From Hedera helix (Eukaryota > Streptophyta > Magnoliopsida > Apiales > Araliaceae): a stretch of 64,000 nt of DNA. A program made the translations under genes and the position numbers. This document shows, in pieces, positions 13,492-24,602 of the stretch (the first letter of the stretch is position 1; the number at the start of each line of letters is the position of its first letter). Location of the stretch: positions 3,829,501 through 3,893,500 of the forward strand of contig OX359265.1 of assembly GCA_947179155.2 (NCBI GenBank), in the 5' to 3' direction. The notes beneath the pieces are model-generated. The model was not told where the DNA came from. It searched no databases and saw only the letters and a program-made list of their open reading frames with translations.

Positions 13492-13613
13492 TAATAACAA
13501 TAATAATTATAATAAAAGTAATAATAATAATAAATAAATAAAATAGTAGTAGTAGTAGTAGTAGTAGTAATAATAATAGTAAAAATAATAATAATAATTA
13601 TTATTATTATTAT

Positions 13614-13665
<52 letters not shown>

Positions 13666-13699
13666 GTAATAATAATAATAATAAATAGTAGTAGTAGTA

Positions 13700-13782
<83 letters not shown>

Positions 13783-13795
13783 TACTATTATAAAA
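13428..13795. repeat. Compound trinucleotide microsatellite
   Basis: About 370 bases of TAA/ATT repeats with embedded TAG/GTA runs (for example near 13544-13570 and 13687-13703) and sense switches that create long perfect inverted repeats. It follows directly on the right end of element copy 2. Reading frames through it are meaningless homopolymers of Tyr, Ile or Leu. Confidence 0.95.
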
Positions 13796-14879
13796 TATAA
13801 AAAAATTGGCATGTAAATAACATGGGTCACCCTTTTATCATTGACGTCATTTTCCTATTTTTCGAGTATTATGGTTGTTATGTTTCCACATGTAAATTGA
13901 TTTGGGCGGGAAATCACAGAGACGGTTCAGATTCATTCTAATTGATTTCTAAGTTATTTTAAGTTGCAAATAGTCTTTAGGTAATAAAGTATTTTTAGAA
14001 TTTTAATTTACACCGTGCCTTCAGGGACGAGCAATTACGTGTTATCTCTTTAGTGTTTTTGCGGGCTATATCGAGAGCAACTATTGTAGTAGGCTCTGAC
14101 TCATGGTATGAGAATCTTTTGTCCAATTTCAAGAAAAAATGTTATAGTGATGCGATTTAGTTGGTGTTATGACAATACTTTTTTGTTTGGACTTAGAGGG
14201 TTCATTTGATACTTTTGGGTATATATGCAAAAGCCTTTTTTTTGGATTTTTACATTTTTTTTTCTTCATTGGATCCCACTAAATGGCTTGCAGTATTACC
14301 CTTTTTCACAAAAAATACTGTTCATGGATCATATTAATCGATGGTTAGAGATACTGGAGACAAATAAATGTTGTCAAACTTCTAATTCCGTTTTTGCAAT
14401 AAAAAAAAGGTGTGTGAGATACCTGAAAACACTATATTACACAAATTTGAGTCCGCTATCATCAATCAATTAATTGCTCAAAAACTGTCAAAAATTAATT
14501 TTAAGTTGGGAATTAGTAGTACACTAATGTTTGCCTAAAAAAGAAACTGTAACCGGATTAAGTGTCAATCTTTTTGTATTAATGGTTGGACTCTCAGTTC
14601 TATTATGGAATTGAGAGTCCACAACAGTTTTAGATTTTACAGCAGTTTTACATTTTTCACTATAGAAATATTTGATATAGTACTCAACTGTTATATTAGT
14701 TACACCATGCATTTAAGCACGGGTTATCCCTAGTCATTATATATAATAAGATTATCGATATATTCAAATTAATTTGATCGATCATTTCAAGGTAAGTTGT
14801 TTATCAATCTATAATTTTCAAATACAAATTACATAATTATAATAATACATACTCAAATTCAATAAATATAATTATAATT

Positions 14880-14929
<50 letters not shown>

Positions 14930-15735
14930 ATGTATATGTATATGTATGACGTTAATATTTTTTATGTCGGATATTATGTAATAACCTATGTGAATAAATA
15001 AAATGAGATAAATAAATAAATGACTCACACATTATTATTCTTTAAAATTTCACAATAATCACAATTTAAATTCATCACGAAATTAGTTAATATATAAATT
15101 ATTTTCCTATTTTAAGTTCATCTAGAAAAATTAGAACCATGTGATCAACTCTAAATTGTTGCACTCAATGCCTTCGAGTGGTTGATGCTTCCTGGGCTAT
15201 AAAACTAAAAGTTCAAAATATAACTATCCTTTTATTTTTTATCTAATCCAAAAGTCTTGAATTATCCATCTTGATGCAATGGCGTTTCTCATTTGTATGG
15301 AGGTTAGATATGGCAATCTCCTTGTGTTGGTTGACTTCCAACTTTATAACAACACCTTTGTTCATTATTATGATTAGATTTTGCATTATTACTGTTGAGT
15401 ATCTATATATTTTATTGACTTATTAGTAAAATATAAATGAAATGAAAAAAATTGAAATGTCGTTTTAGTATTAAAACTTACAAAGTATTCATTAAAGGTA
15501 TTCTTTATCTTATCACGAGACTAATACAACAATACCACGTGTTACTTAAATAAATCGGATGATTAAGATTAAGGCCATTAATTCATTATTAGCTCCTACT
15601 ACCAACGATTTGAGAAAAGTAAAAGATCATGGAACAAGAGTTATGTCAGTTACTAGAGAAGACGCAGATTTATAAAACATTATAGATGATCAGAAAAACA
15701 CACAATGTCAATCAAACAACAACAGAATAAATCAA
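13796..15735. other. Intergenic, no gene recognised
   Basis: AT-rich DNA with a (TA)n/(TG-TA) microsatellite at about 14883-14947 and a small hairpin at about 14588-14620 (arms GGACTCTCA and TGAGAGTCC). Short open frames, the largest at 14225-14473, show no recognisable domain and no coding character. Confidence 0.6.
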
Positions 15736-15898
15736 GGAAATTGATATTTTCACACTAATTTTTGATATTTTTACACCGTAGACCCCACAAAAAGTGTCAC
15801 TATAGATGTATAACGGCGGTTAACCGTCGTTATAGACTATATATGTGGGGTCCACTGTATAAAAATATCAAAAAACAGTGTGGTTATCAATTCCCTAA
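15736..15898. mobile_element. Foldback MITE
   Basis: About 160 bases with long imperfect terminal inverted repeats: the left arm begins GGAAATTGATATTTTCACAC and the right arm, read in reverse, begins GGGAATTGATAACCACAC. Both arms run inward to GACCCCACA. The centre holds a second palindrome (TATAACGGCGG / CCGTCGTTATA). A possible duplicated TAAATC flanks it, but the boundary is imperfect. No coding capacity. Confidence 0.75.
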
Positions 15899-18692
15899 AT
15901 CCATTCTCTGCTTCAAATCAATTATCTTTGCATTAGGATCAGTTACTTGTCAGGTTCGCCAAACCAGACTAAAAGGTAAGATTTGATATCATTGTAATTT
16001 ACTTTTTGTTATATTAGCAGTAGTTGTAATTTTATAGTAATTTGCAGTCATGTGTTATTGAAAATTATATTGCAATAATTAAATAAAAGCACTGTTTTCA
16101 CTTTGCGCTATAATTTCTCAACATTCTAAAAAGTCCTTAAGTCAAAAGCATCGAATGCACAATCGTTTGGTTTCTAATAAATAATTTCTTTAATTATGAA
16201 TTGTTTATTATCTAAAACAAATTTTCAAGATTAAGAATAAACTAATAATTGTTTTTTTCCCAGAATTACATTTTCAATTTTTTTTTCTTAAGTTTGTATT
16301 ATGACAAATTTCACAATTTATTTCACAAAATTTGTTACTAGTGATGCATTTATTAGTGTTGGATATTTATATCTATATATAACATATAAAGGTAGTAAGA
16401 TAAAACAAAAAACTAAATAAATAATAAAACATACATAAATCTAATAAACTTCTGTCATTTAATACAAATCCAAGTTTAAAACCTAATTCTCTTTTTTTTT
16501 TCCCCTTAATAATAATATTTTCTTTTTGCCCTCCCTCCCTATCTCTCCCAAGGAATCCATTATCTCTCTCTCTCTCTCCTTCCCACGATTAAAGGTTTCA
16601 TCCTAATTTTTTTGTTAGCTTGTAACAAATTAAAAACACTAATAAATGCGTCAATTTTTTTTCAATTAAGGGATTAAATTTTTTAATTTTTTTCTACTTT
16701 GAAAATTATTTTTTCAATTTTTTCAAATAGGAGATTATACTTTTAATTTTGTTCCACTTTGGGGATTGTCTTCTCAATTTTTTTTTGGTTATGTTTAATT
16801 GATAGTTATGTGTTTGTTCAATTTTTTATTGAATGAAATTATGTACTTCCTTCATCCCAAATTAAATTATTATTATTGATTTTTGAAAGTTAATTTAAGA
16901 TATTTTTAATCTCAAAATTGATAAAATATATTAAAAATTATGAAATAACAAGATTTTAATTAGTAGTACATTTTCACATTTTAAATATTTATCATTATAT
17001 TGATTATTGATGACTTTTTTTAAGCTGACCTTGTAATGTCTTAAATTTACTTTAAAAAATTAATAAATACCTAATTACAAGATTATCTAAAATCATCATT
17101 ATAAGATTTTTAAAGTATCAATAACTCAAATTGTTCCATATATTAATTAATAATTACATAAATTATTTTTTTTTTTGGTTCTACTGGGGTGCAACCTTTT
17201 GCATTTTTGCTATAAAAATGTTATTTATCTATTTATTTAATGTTTATTTATGTTGAAAATTTATTTATGAATAAAAGTACACCATTCGTCCTTCATTAAT
17301 TGGTCATTTATTTTGTTTATATAAATATCTAAATTTATATATATTATGATTTATGTGTATAAATAAGTATTATACACACAAAAATATAAATCATATGTAA
17401 TATATATAAATAAAGATATAATGGTTTATAATTTATGATAATTTGGAGATATTATCATCTAGGTTATAGTATTTTAATAGAGATGATTTATCTTAATCAT
17501 GAAAGTTTGACTTCTAATTAAAGTACTAGTTCATTAACGGCGTGCATTAAACAGATTATGTGATAATATTTTATTTATAAAATATTTTCACATAAATATT
17601 AATTTGTGAATGTTTCTTAATTTTGAAATAATAATGAACTTAGTATTGTTATATATATTAATTTATTATTTCAACGAGTGAAATTACATTGTATTAATTA
17701 ATACCTTGGAATATATTAATTAATATCAGGAATATTATTATTGTCAAAACATCTATAAGATCTTTCATAAGATAATTTATTATTGATCATAGAATATTGG
17801 CCAAGTCTTATTATATTTATTATTAAAATAATTAATTTAATTATAAAATCAATTTATGATCAAATGAAGATAAATTATAGACTTATGAAATTTGTTTAAA
17901 TATATTAGGATTATATTTAATTCTAAAATATTTATGTACATCTATTGAAGAAGGATTTACAGTTTATTAGTAAAGGGTTTGTTTTAATTAATTCATGGAC
18001 TAAAATGCAATTATAATTATTTAGTGGAATTAATTATAGTAAATATTTATTTTGTATATTATTATTAGATAATAATATAAAAATAAGTATTTGAGTCAGA
18101 ATAGAAATCTCTTAGGATCTTCATCCTAGCCTAATTTAAATCAATTTTATTAGAGAGATAATGATGACTAAGGATATAAATATATTATTGATATACGTGG
18201 TTAGTAGATTTTTATTCCAAATAAGAGTAAAGACCAAATAACGTATACTCTCTCTATCTACCTAAAAAAAATAGGTAAAAATATTTTTTCAGAAGGGTGC
18301 TTTGGAGACCATACTCCAGATTCAACATAAGGTCATAGGAAGGAAGATCTTGATGATACTAGAGATTACTAGAAAATTTAAACGTGTTAATTCAACCAAG
18401 CACTAGGTAACAATTCGTACTCTAAATACATGGTATATATATAATTGTTGTTTTGTATAAAATTATAAAGATGATCATGTTTTATTAAAATTTTAAAACT
18501 ATTTTTCGGATATTTTTTCCTACACAACCTACATAACACACCAATGAGCAACATAAACAACACACTAATGAGAACAATTTGGAGAAGTTACTAAAAAACC
18601 GCTAATTAAGTTTAAGTTATAAGTTTTATACTATTTTCTTTTCTATTCAAATTTAAGTTTTTCAATTTTTTTACTCATCAAAAACTTATAAA
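15899..18692. other. Intergenic, no gene recognised
   Basis: AT-rich DNA of about 2.8 kb. A pyrimidine-rich stretch with (TC)n lies at about 16490-16590. A degenerate Stowaway-like end (CTTCCTTCATCCCAAATTAA) lies at about 16850. No coding exon, RNA gene or complete transposon was recognised. Confidence 0.5.
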
Positions 18693-20891
18693 CTTGGTGT
18701 AGACACCCAAATTTTGCACTTTCTCTACTAACCCTGGCAGGAGGGCAAAATCGTCATTTGACCCGACATGCGGAAAGAAAGGTGGACCCCAGCACAAAGC
18801 CACCCCAGCGATTTATGGTCAAAACCGCCACAACGGACAACGAGCATCCGGTCACTTGAGGCAAGGCGAACAGTTAATCCAGAAAGGTCTGAGCTGACCA
18901 CAAAAGACGACTAATGGCCACTCCGCTTACGATGTTCGGTGAGCGAGCGGCTGCCCAGCTCGCCGGTGAGCTGGCGGGGGGGTAGGGGGCAGCGCCCCCT
19001 GGAAGCCAAGCACAACGAGCAATTTATACACCGAGGAACAGCCTTCCGAAATAATACAGCAGAAATTGGCAAATTAATACCGCGTGGCACGAAATTCGAG
19101 AAAAATGCGTCGGACAGCCGCGGATGCAGTCGCGGCTGCCGACAAAAAGACTTTCGCGTGGCTCGAGGGCGGCACACGGCAGCCGAGGAGACGGCCACAG
19201 CAGGCAGCCGCAGCTGCCTGCTGAAGCACTATAGATCGCCATTTTCAACCCGAGAACCAGGAGAGAGAAAAAAAAAAAAAAAAAAAAAAAAGAAAAGAGG
19301 AGAGAGAGAGCTCGCGGGGGAGAGAGAGAGGGGTCGTTTTGCTTGTTAGATTCAAGAAATATATCCCATTTGTTGTATCCATTGGTTAGCAATCTTGTGG
19401 TGTAATCTATTTCGTGATATAGAAGCTTGAATCCGCGTTTTGCAAGGTGAAAAGATTGTCTTTTTGGTATTCTATCGCTTGTATTGTTAATATAGCTTAT
19501 GTTTTGGGTTATGTGATGTAATATGTTGTTATGTTGATAAAGGATCCGTGGATTAGGGGTTGTTAGCGAGGTTTCCATCGGAAAGTAACTCCTCCTAACG
19601 CCCCGATGACATCCGTACGGTGATATCTCGTTCGTTGTGGTAATGGATAGTTTTAGTGATTAAGTTGTGATATTTGGGTTATGTAATGTGATAGCAATGT
19701 TAAATCTCGTTAGATTTGGTTTAGGGTTGGTTGTGCCATGATTTGGGTAAATGTGAGCCTAGGGAGGAGATCCTCGCGGTCAAATCCCGATGATGGACAT
19801 TTTGGTGTATGTAATCATGGTATAGGGTCCATGGATGTGTATTTTGTAATATCCGGCCTTAAAGCGATACAAAGTCGTGTTCGGGTTAAGGCCCCGTAAT
19901 AATAATAAAATATGTGATTGTGGGTGTTTGGGGTTGTCTGGATGGCTTACATGCCCGTGAATAGCCCCGACACGTTGTGAGTGCTTGTTTAATTTACGAC
20001 ACAAAAAATAGTTTTTAAATAAGGCAAATAATGAAGATTTTGTAAAAAATTATCAATTTCAGGATATTAGAGTCACGAGGTCTAAAGGTTAAGTGTTTTG
20101 GCGAACTTTAATCCATGATTGATGAATAGGCTTTAATTGGTTTTTAAAACGTCATAAAAAACGATTTTGTAAATAAATAAGTGTTTTCATTAAACTTTGT
20201 GCATAGGGTTAAAGAGTTCTAGAAGTTGCCCTCGTTTTATTTATATTAACTGTTAGAAGGCAATGTATAGTCTCGATTCCTATTTGACAAAAGTTTAAAA
20301 TTGTTTGTTTTCTAAAATGACATCTAATAAAAAACCCTCAAAAGTTTTCGAAATTAAAAATCAATCTTTCTTATAAAAAAGCAAAACCTCGTCATTTGGG
20401 TCAAAAGACGTTAAAACACTTTCCAGATAAAGCACATTTGCCATACAAAAATCCAAACAAAATTCATCACAAGCATTCACCTAGGCACACATGCACACAC
20501 ACGCAACTCACACATTTTAGGATTTAAAAGGATAGGAAAACATCAAGATAGCGGTAACCGTGTTTCACGGAAGTCGGGGGGTGCCTAACACCTTCCCCTC
20601 GCTTAAGCAAGCCCCCGAACTCTATGAATCTCGGTTTGCGGACCAATTAACTCGGAGTCACATATGAGCCAGCGATTACGAAAACAAACTCGGATGAGTT
20701 GGTACATCCATTTCAAATATACCAACTGGCGACTCTGGTCAATTGGCTCATAAAAAATCGATCTTTCAAAATCCGTCGACATTAAGCCGACCCTTTTCAA
20801 AATCACATTTAATTCAAAAGGCTAAAATTGGAAAGGGACATTTTAAAAAAAAAAAAAAACGAGACGACGAAATCCCGGCGTCGACACTTGG
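18693..20891. mobile_element. Solo LTR with perfect target duplication
   Basis: The LTR spans 18698-20886 (2189 bp), from TGTAGACACC to GGCGTCGACA, terminal inverted repeats of the TG...CA type. It is flanked on both sides by CTTGG (18693-18697 and 20887-20891), a perfect 5-bp target duplication. No internal retrotransposon region is attached, so it is a solo LTR left by recombination between two LTRs. It is more GC-rich than its surroundings. An A-run and (GA)n tract lie at about 19267-19330, and GGGTGCCTAACACCTTCCCC lies near 20579, a word common in long LTRs of plant Ty3/gypsy elements; assignment to the Tat/Ogre group is an inference. Open frames inside it (for example 18939-19349) are not genes. 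Confidence 0.9.
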
Positions 20892-21292
20892 CTACGTTTA
20901 TTTATATGGATTATAATCTCAATGTTATATTTATTTACAAGGATTATACTTAAGATAAAATTATTAGTCCTAAAAATATCTTTTTTGTTTTTAAATTTAG
21001 ATTTGGGACTATTAGTCCGGAGATTATAAAATGCCTTAATAGTCTTGGGATTATAATCCCGGATTGAACATGGTATTAAATAGTCCTTCATATGAGGTCA
21101 TTTTATTATCCTTGGACTAAAGTCTCAAGTCCAAATTTAAAAACAAACAAGACAAATATATAATTATTAATTTTATCCCAAGTATAATACTTGTAAATAA
21201 ACATAACATTGTAAATAAGCATAACATTGGGATTATAGTCCATGCATTGAAATCATAATTCTGGAATTATAATTCTTGCAAATAAACGTGAC
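20891..21292. mobile_element. Foldback MITE with ACGTTTATTT ends
   Basis: Inverted ends ACGTTTATTT (20894-20903) and AAATAAACGT (21280-21289) continue inward as GGATTATAAT / ATTATAATTC. The interior has words such as GGACTATTAGTCC. A second member lies at 31596-31947. The solo LTR inserted directly at its left edge. Confidence 0.7.
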
Positions 21293-21634
21293 TTACGTGT
21301 TAAAGTAGGAAGATTGTTATGCCGAAAGTGGTAAAATTCTAAACAAGAAAGGGATACATCAGTACATAAGTTATCCCTCCTAATTAGGAGTGACACACCA
21401 GTTAAACATTTTCTACTATTATCCTTTATCTTTTATTTTTTTATCTTTCACTCTAATTCACACACACGTATATTCTTATTTTTTTTCAAGGTTAGATTAA
21501 ATTCTTGTCACCAATCGTTTGTCATTTTGAACTATTGCTATATTTGTAATTTCGTAGACCGATTAAATGCCACAAATGAGACTAAAAAAAGAGACATCTA
21601 AAGCAGTAAATGTATAACTCTAGGCGATTACGAT

Positions 21635-21885
21635 AATGCACTTGAGCCTTACATGAACTCGAGCATTGGTTCTCTAATAGGAACTTGGTGCCATAATTTG
21701 AACATTAGAACCTTAGTAAGAACTCGGTCATTGAGGCCCCTAATAGGAGCCCCGAGGCCCTGATAAGAACTCTGGACATTCAGGTCCTACTAGGATTTCG
21801 GGCATTCAGGCTTTAATAAGAACTTGGGCATTAAAGCCCTAACAAAAAATTGGGCATTGAATCCTAGGACCAAGTTGGGTCATGT
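21635..21885. repeat. Degenerate tandem repeat of about 27 bp
   Basis: Roughly eight or nine imperfect copies of a unit resembling GAACTYGGGCATTNAGGCC followed by CTAATAA, for example near 21716, 21781, 21802 and 21829. All frames are interrupted, so it does not look coding. Confidence 0.75.
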
Positions 21886-21945
21886 TGCCTTACCACTTAA
21901 CATTTTAGGGCAGTTGGTAATTTCAGTTCCTCTAAAAGAATTAGA

Positions 21946-22115
21946 GTGGTTCTACACTTACCCATTTTTTTGACCTGCTAGCTCTACCCTCATATAAGAC
22001 GAAGGAGTATGGTTCTACTTTATTTGCAAAATACAAATAAAGTGGGACCATACTCCTTCGTCTTTTTTACGAGTAGAGCTAGCGAGTAAATTTTAAGGGT
22101 AAGTCTAGAATTTTC
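21946..22115. mobile_element. Foldback MITE
   Basis: About 170-bp inverted repeat. The outer ends are TCTACACTTACCC and GGGTAAGTCTAGA; the arms share GCTAGCTCTAC and AAGACGAAGGAGTATGG and meet at a short loop near 22040. No coding capacity; the superfamily was not determined. Confidence 0.8.
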
Positions 22116-22771
22116 CAAAGAATTATAACTCTGTTTTCAACTTTAAACTTTTGCACTTAATGCTTTGGTCAGTTAGCCTGACCTATGTTTCCCTAAGGCC
22201 TAGGCTACAAAACTAATAGCTAAAAACAAATTTATTTTTTATTTTATTATTTGAAATAACAAAATTTCATCACTGAAATTTTAATCCAAAAGAAAATATT
22301 GGTCTAACTGAAAAAATATTTTTATATAGTTTTTCTTTTATATAAAATATCAAAATTCGTAGATTTTTTTGGTGATATTTTAAAAAATGTACTTAGAACG
22401 AGAGATTATTCTATACTCCTGAGACAAATAAATAGTATATTTTTTCCTCTCACATATATATGGAGCCCGCGTATAGGGGGCTTACAAATATATGCTAGGG
22501 AGAAGTATACTATTCACTTATTTCAAGAGTATGGAATAATTTTTCACTTAAGACATCTTTTATGTGATTTGTTTAGAGAGTAAATTTTTTTATTTTTTAT
22601 TTGTCATTTGTAAATTTTAAACAAACATAATGACTTTATTTTTTATATTATTTTTATATTAAATACTAGTATATTTATCTTTCATCCTCTTTGATGAATT
22701 TATAAGGGTATATTAAATTTTATACCAATTTTGATAAATACAAAACATTATTTATGTTTTGTTACTTTATA
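22116..22771. other. Intergenic, no gene
   Basis: AT-rich spacer between a MITE and the hAT element. Near 22390-22560 an imperfect inverted arrangement (ATTCTATACTCCTGAGACAA and TTTCAAGAGTATGGAATAAT) suggests a degraded foldback element. Confidence 0.4.
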
Positions 22772-24113
22772 TTTTTATCCAGTGGCGGAGCCAGAGAATT
22801 TTAGCGAGGGGGTCCGGATTATGCATGTAAATTTTTTTTCGACGGCCTCTTAGTCCGGTACTAGAACGGCGGAGTCTCTCTTCGGAGTTCAGACCGTAAA
22901 GGCGGTAAATCCAACCTGTGAGTTCTCATGTTCTGAAAATGTTGGATAATCACTTCATTATCAATGCGCCTAAAAACATCTCTCTCGACATAGCACACCA
23001 AACAGTCGGTGAGAAATTCATTTCCCATCTTGTTGCGCAAATCTGTCTTAACAATATTCATCGCATAAAATACTCGTTTCACACTAACAGTCGCAACAGG
23101 CAAAACTAAAGCCAACTTGATAAGAAGATATAGCAAATAAAAAGTAGTGTGATATCCCACCTCAACCATATTAGTTGCAAGTTCTCCGACATCTTCTAGT
23201 TTAGAAAATCTTGCATTTCCTCTCATTTCAGAAATCCACATCTTTAATTGTTCTTTAAGCTCCATTCGATCATCCATTGAAAAGTCTTGTGGATATAGCT
23301 CTGCAAGACGAACCAACTTTGGAAGACTAAAATTGGAGAACAAATTCTTAGGATCAAGTACGTACAAATAATTTTCCTGCTGGGGTGAGACAATTTTTTC
23401 GTGTTTGTTCATGTTATGAATTTATATATTGATTAATTCTTAGTTTTGAGTAATTTATGCTGAATTACAATTGAAAAATATATTAATATATGAGAATAGA
23501 TAAAATTATAAGAGGATTTTATTTATTAGACATCTCTCCAAATGATTTATCATTAATATTAATCCCTATAATTGACGATAAAAAAGTTGACTTACATAAA
23601 TATCACAATATAAATCATTTTCTTTTAAAGATATTGACTATAACATATAGTCTATTACCCAGAAATAATAAAAATTTACAAAAAAAAGGGTATATTTAGT
23701 GTGTGATATTTGTGTCTAGTCAACTGCACGGCAAGAACATGTATAGCACCAGTCTTACATGTGCAGTACTTTAATTGAAGTTGTGAATAACTCATATTTT
23801 TTGTTTCGATTTTATTTACAGTTTAAAATCAACAGTTCATCAGAATATTTGATTGGCATAAAGGGGGCTGACACCTATATATCCATCTTTAATTCTTTAT
23901 GTATTTGACACAACAATTTATAAAAATTCCTGTTTAAACTTCTTTATGCATTTACAAATGAATAAAAATCTTATAAAACACATAATATATATAATTTATG
24001 CCGTTATGCACCCAGCATCAAGATAAAATACATAAAATATATATACTCCCTTCCGATGACAGGGGGGTCCGTGGACCCCCCAGGACCCCCTCCCCTCCGC
24101 CACTGTTTTTATC
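22772..24113. mobile_element. hAT transposon, internally deleted, perfect 8-bp target duplication
   Basis: The element spans 22780-24105 (1326 bp) with terminal inverted repeats CAGTGGCGGAG / CTCCGCCACTG. TTTTTATC occurs on both sides (22772-22779 and 24106-24113), the perfect 8-bp duplication expected of hAT transposition. It retains only the C-terminal part of a transposase on the minus strand, so it is a deletion derivative that cannot move by itself. The undamaged ends and duplication suggest fairly recent insertion. Confidence 0.92.
22861..23412 (-). pseudogene. hAT transposase remnant (C-terminal dimerisation domain)
   Basis: An open frame of 183 codons. Its middle and end match the hAT C-terminal dimerisation region as found in plant TTF-type zinc-finger hAT proteins: LALVLPVATVSVKRVFYAMN at about residues 101-120, followed by KTDLRNKMGNEFLTDCLVCY. 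Such proteins are usually around 700-800 residues. The zinc finger and the DDE catalytic core are missing here, so this is a fragment, not a functional transposase. The first ATG is simply the start of the remaining open frame. It lies within the terminal repeats of the hAT element at 22780-24105. Confidence 0.88.
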
Positions 24114-24359
24114 TAAAACGTCTCACAATAAAAAATACATAACTAATTTACTATAAAAAATAATATATATTATGAATATTTATAATATTCTTTTAATTAT
24201 TAATTATTATTATTTTTTTTAATATTAACTGTTTTAAAAAAATATATAATAATTAAAATATCCCCATAATTTTATTCAATCGCGTATAGTAATATTTTCG
24301 ATAATTACAACGGATATAAATGTGTGGTTGTCATATCTTTTCTCTTTAATTTGCACCAC

Positions 24360-24602
24360 AGTATATTCAATAAAAAACTGTCACGTGTCACACCCTCGAC
24401 AAAGGTCAACGTGGCATTAGTTGATTGGACACCTGATAAGTCCTCTGACCTATATATACTCTCCCCTCCTCTCCTCCTCCGAATTTTATCTGTCAGAGGC
24501 TTACACTTCTCTCCATAGTTAGTCTATATTTCTCTATCTTTCTCTCTCTAAAATTGGTATCGTCATCAGATCGAGGCAGAAAGTATAAACATATAGTCAA
24601 AC
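24360..24602 (+). promoter_or_regulatory. Ubiquilin promoter and leader
   Basis: A TATA box TATATATA lies at 24451-24458, about 150 bases before the ATG. Upstream, a G-box/ABRE CACGTGTC lies at 24382-24389 and a second ACGTGGC at 24409-24415, with the W-box core GTCAA (read as TTGAC on the other strand) overlapping nearby. A pyrimidine-rich leader with TCTCTCTCT follows. Paired ABRE-like sites could mean abscisic acid or stress input; this is inferred from motifs only. Confidence 0.55.

Noticed and set aside
13507..13830. 107-codon open frame made of Ile and Tyr runs
   Set aside because: Pure translation of the trinucleotide microsatellite; no protein character.
18911..19578. Overlapping open frames of 95-184 codons
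   Set aside because: They lie inside the solo LTR, disagree between strands, and cross an A-run and (GA)n tract.
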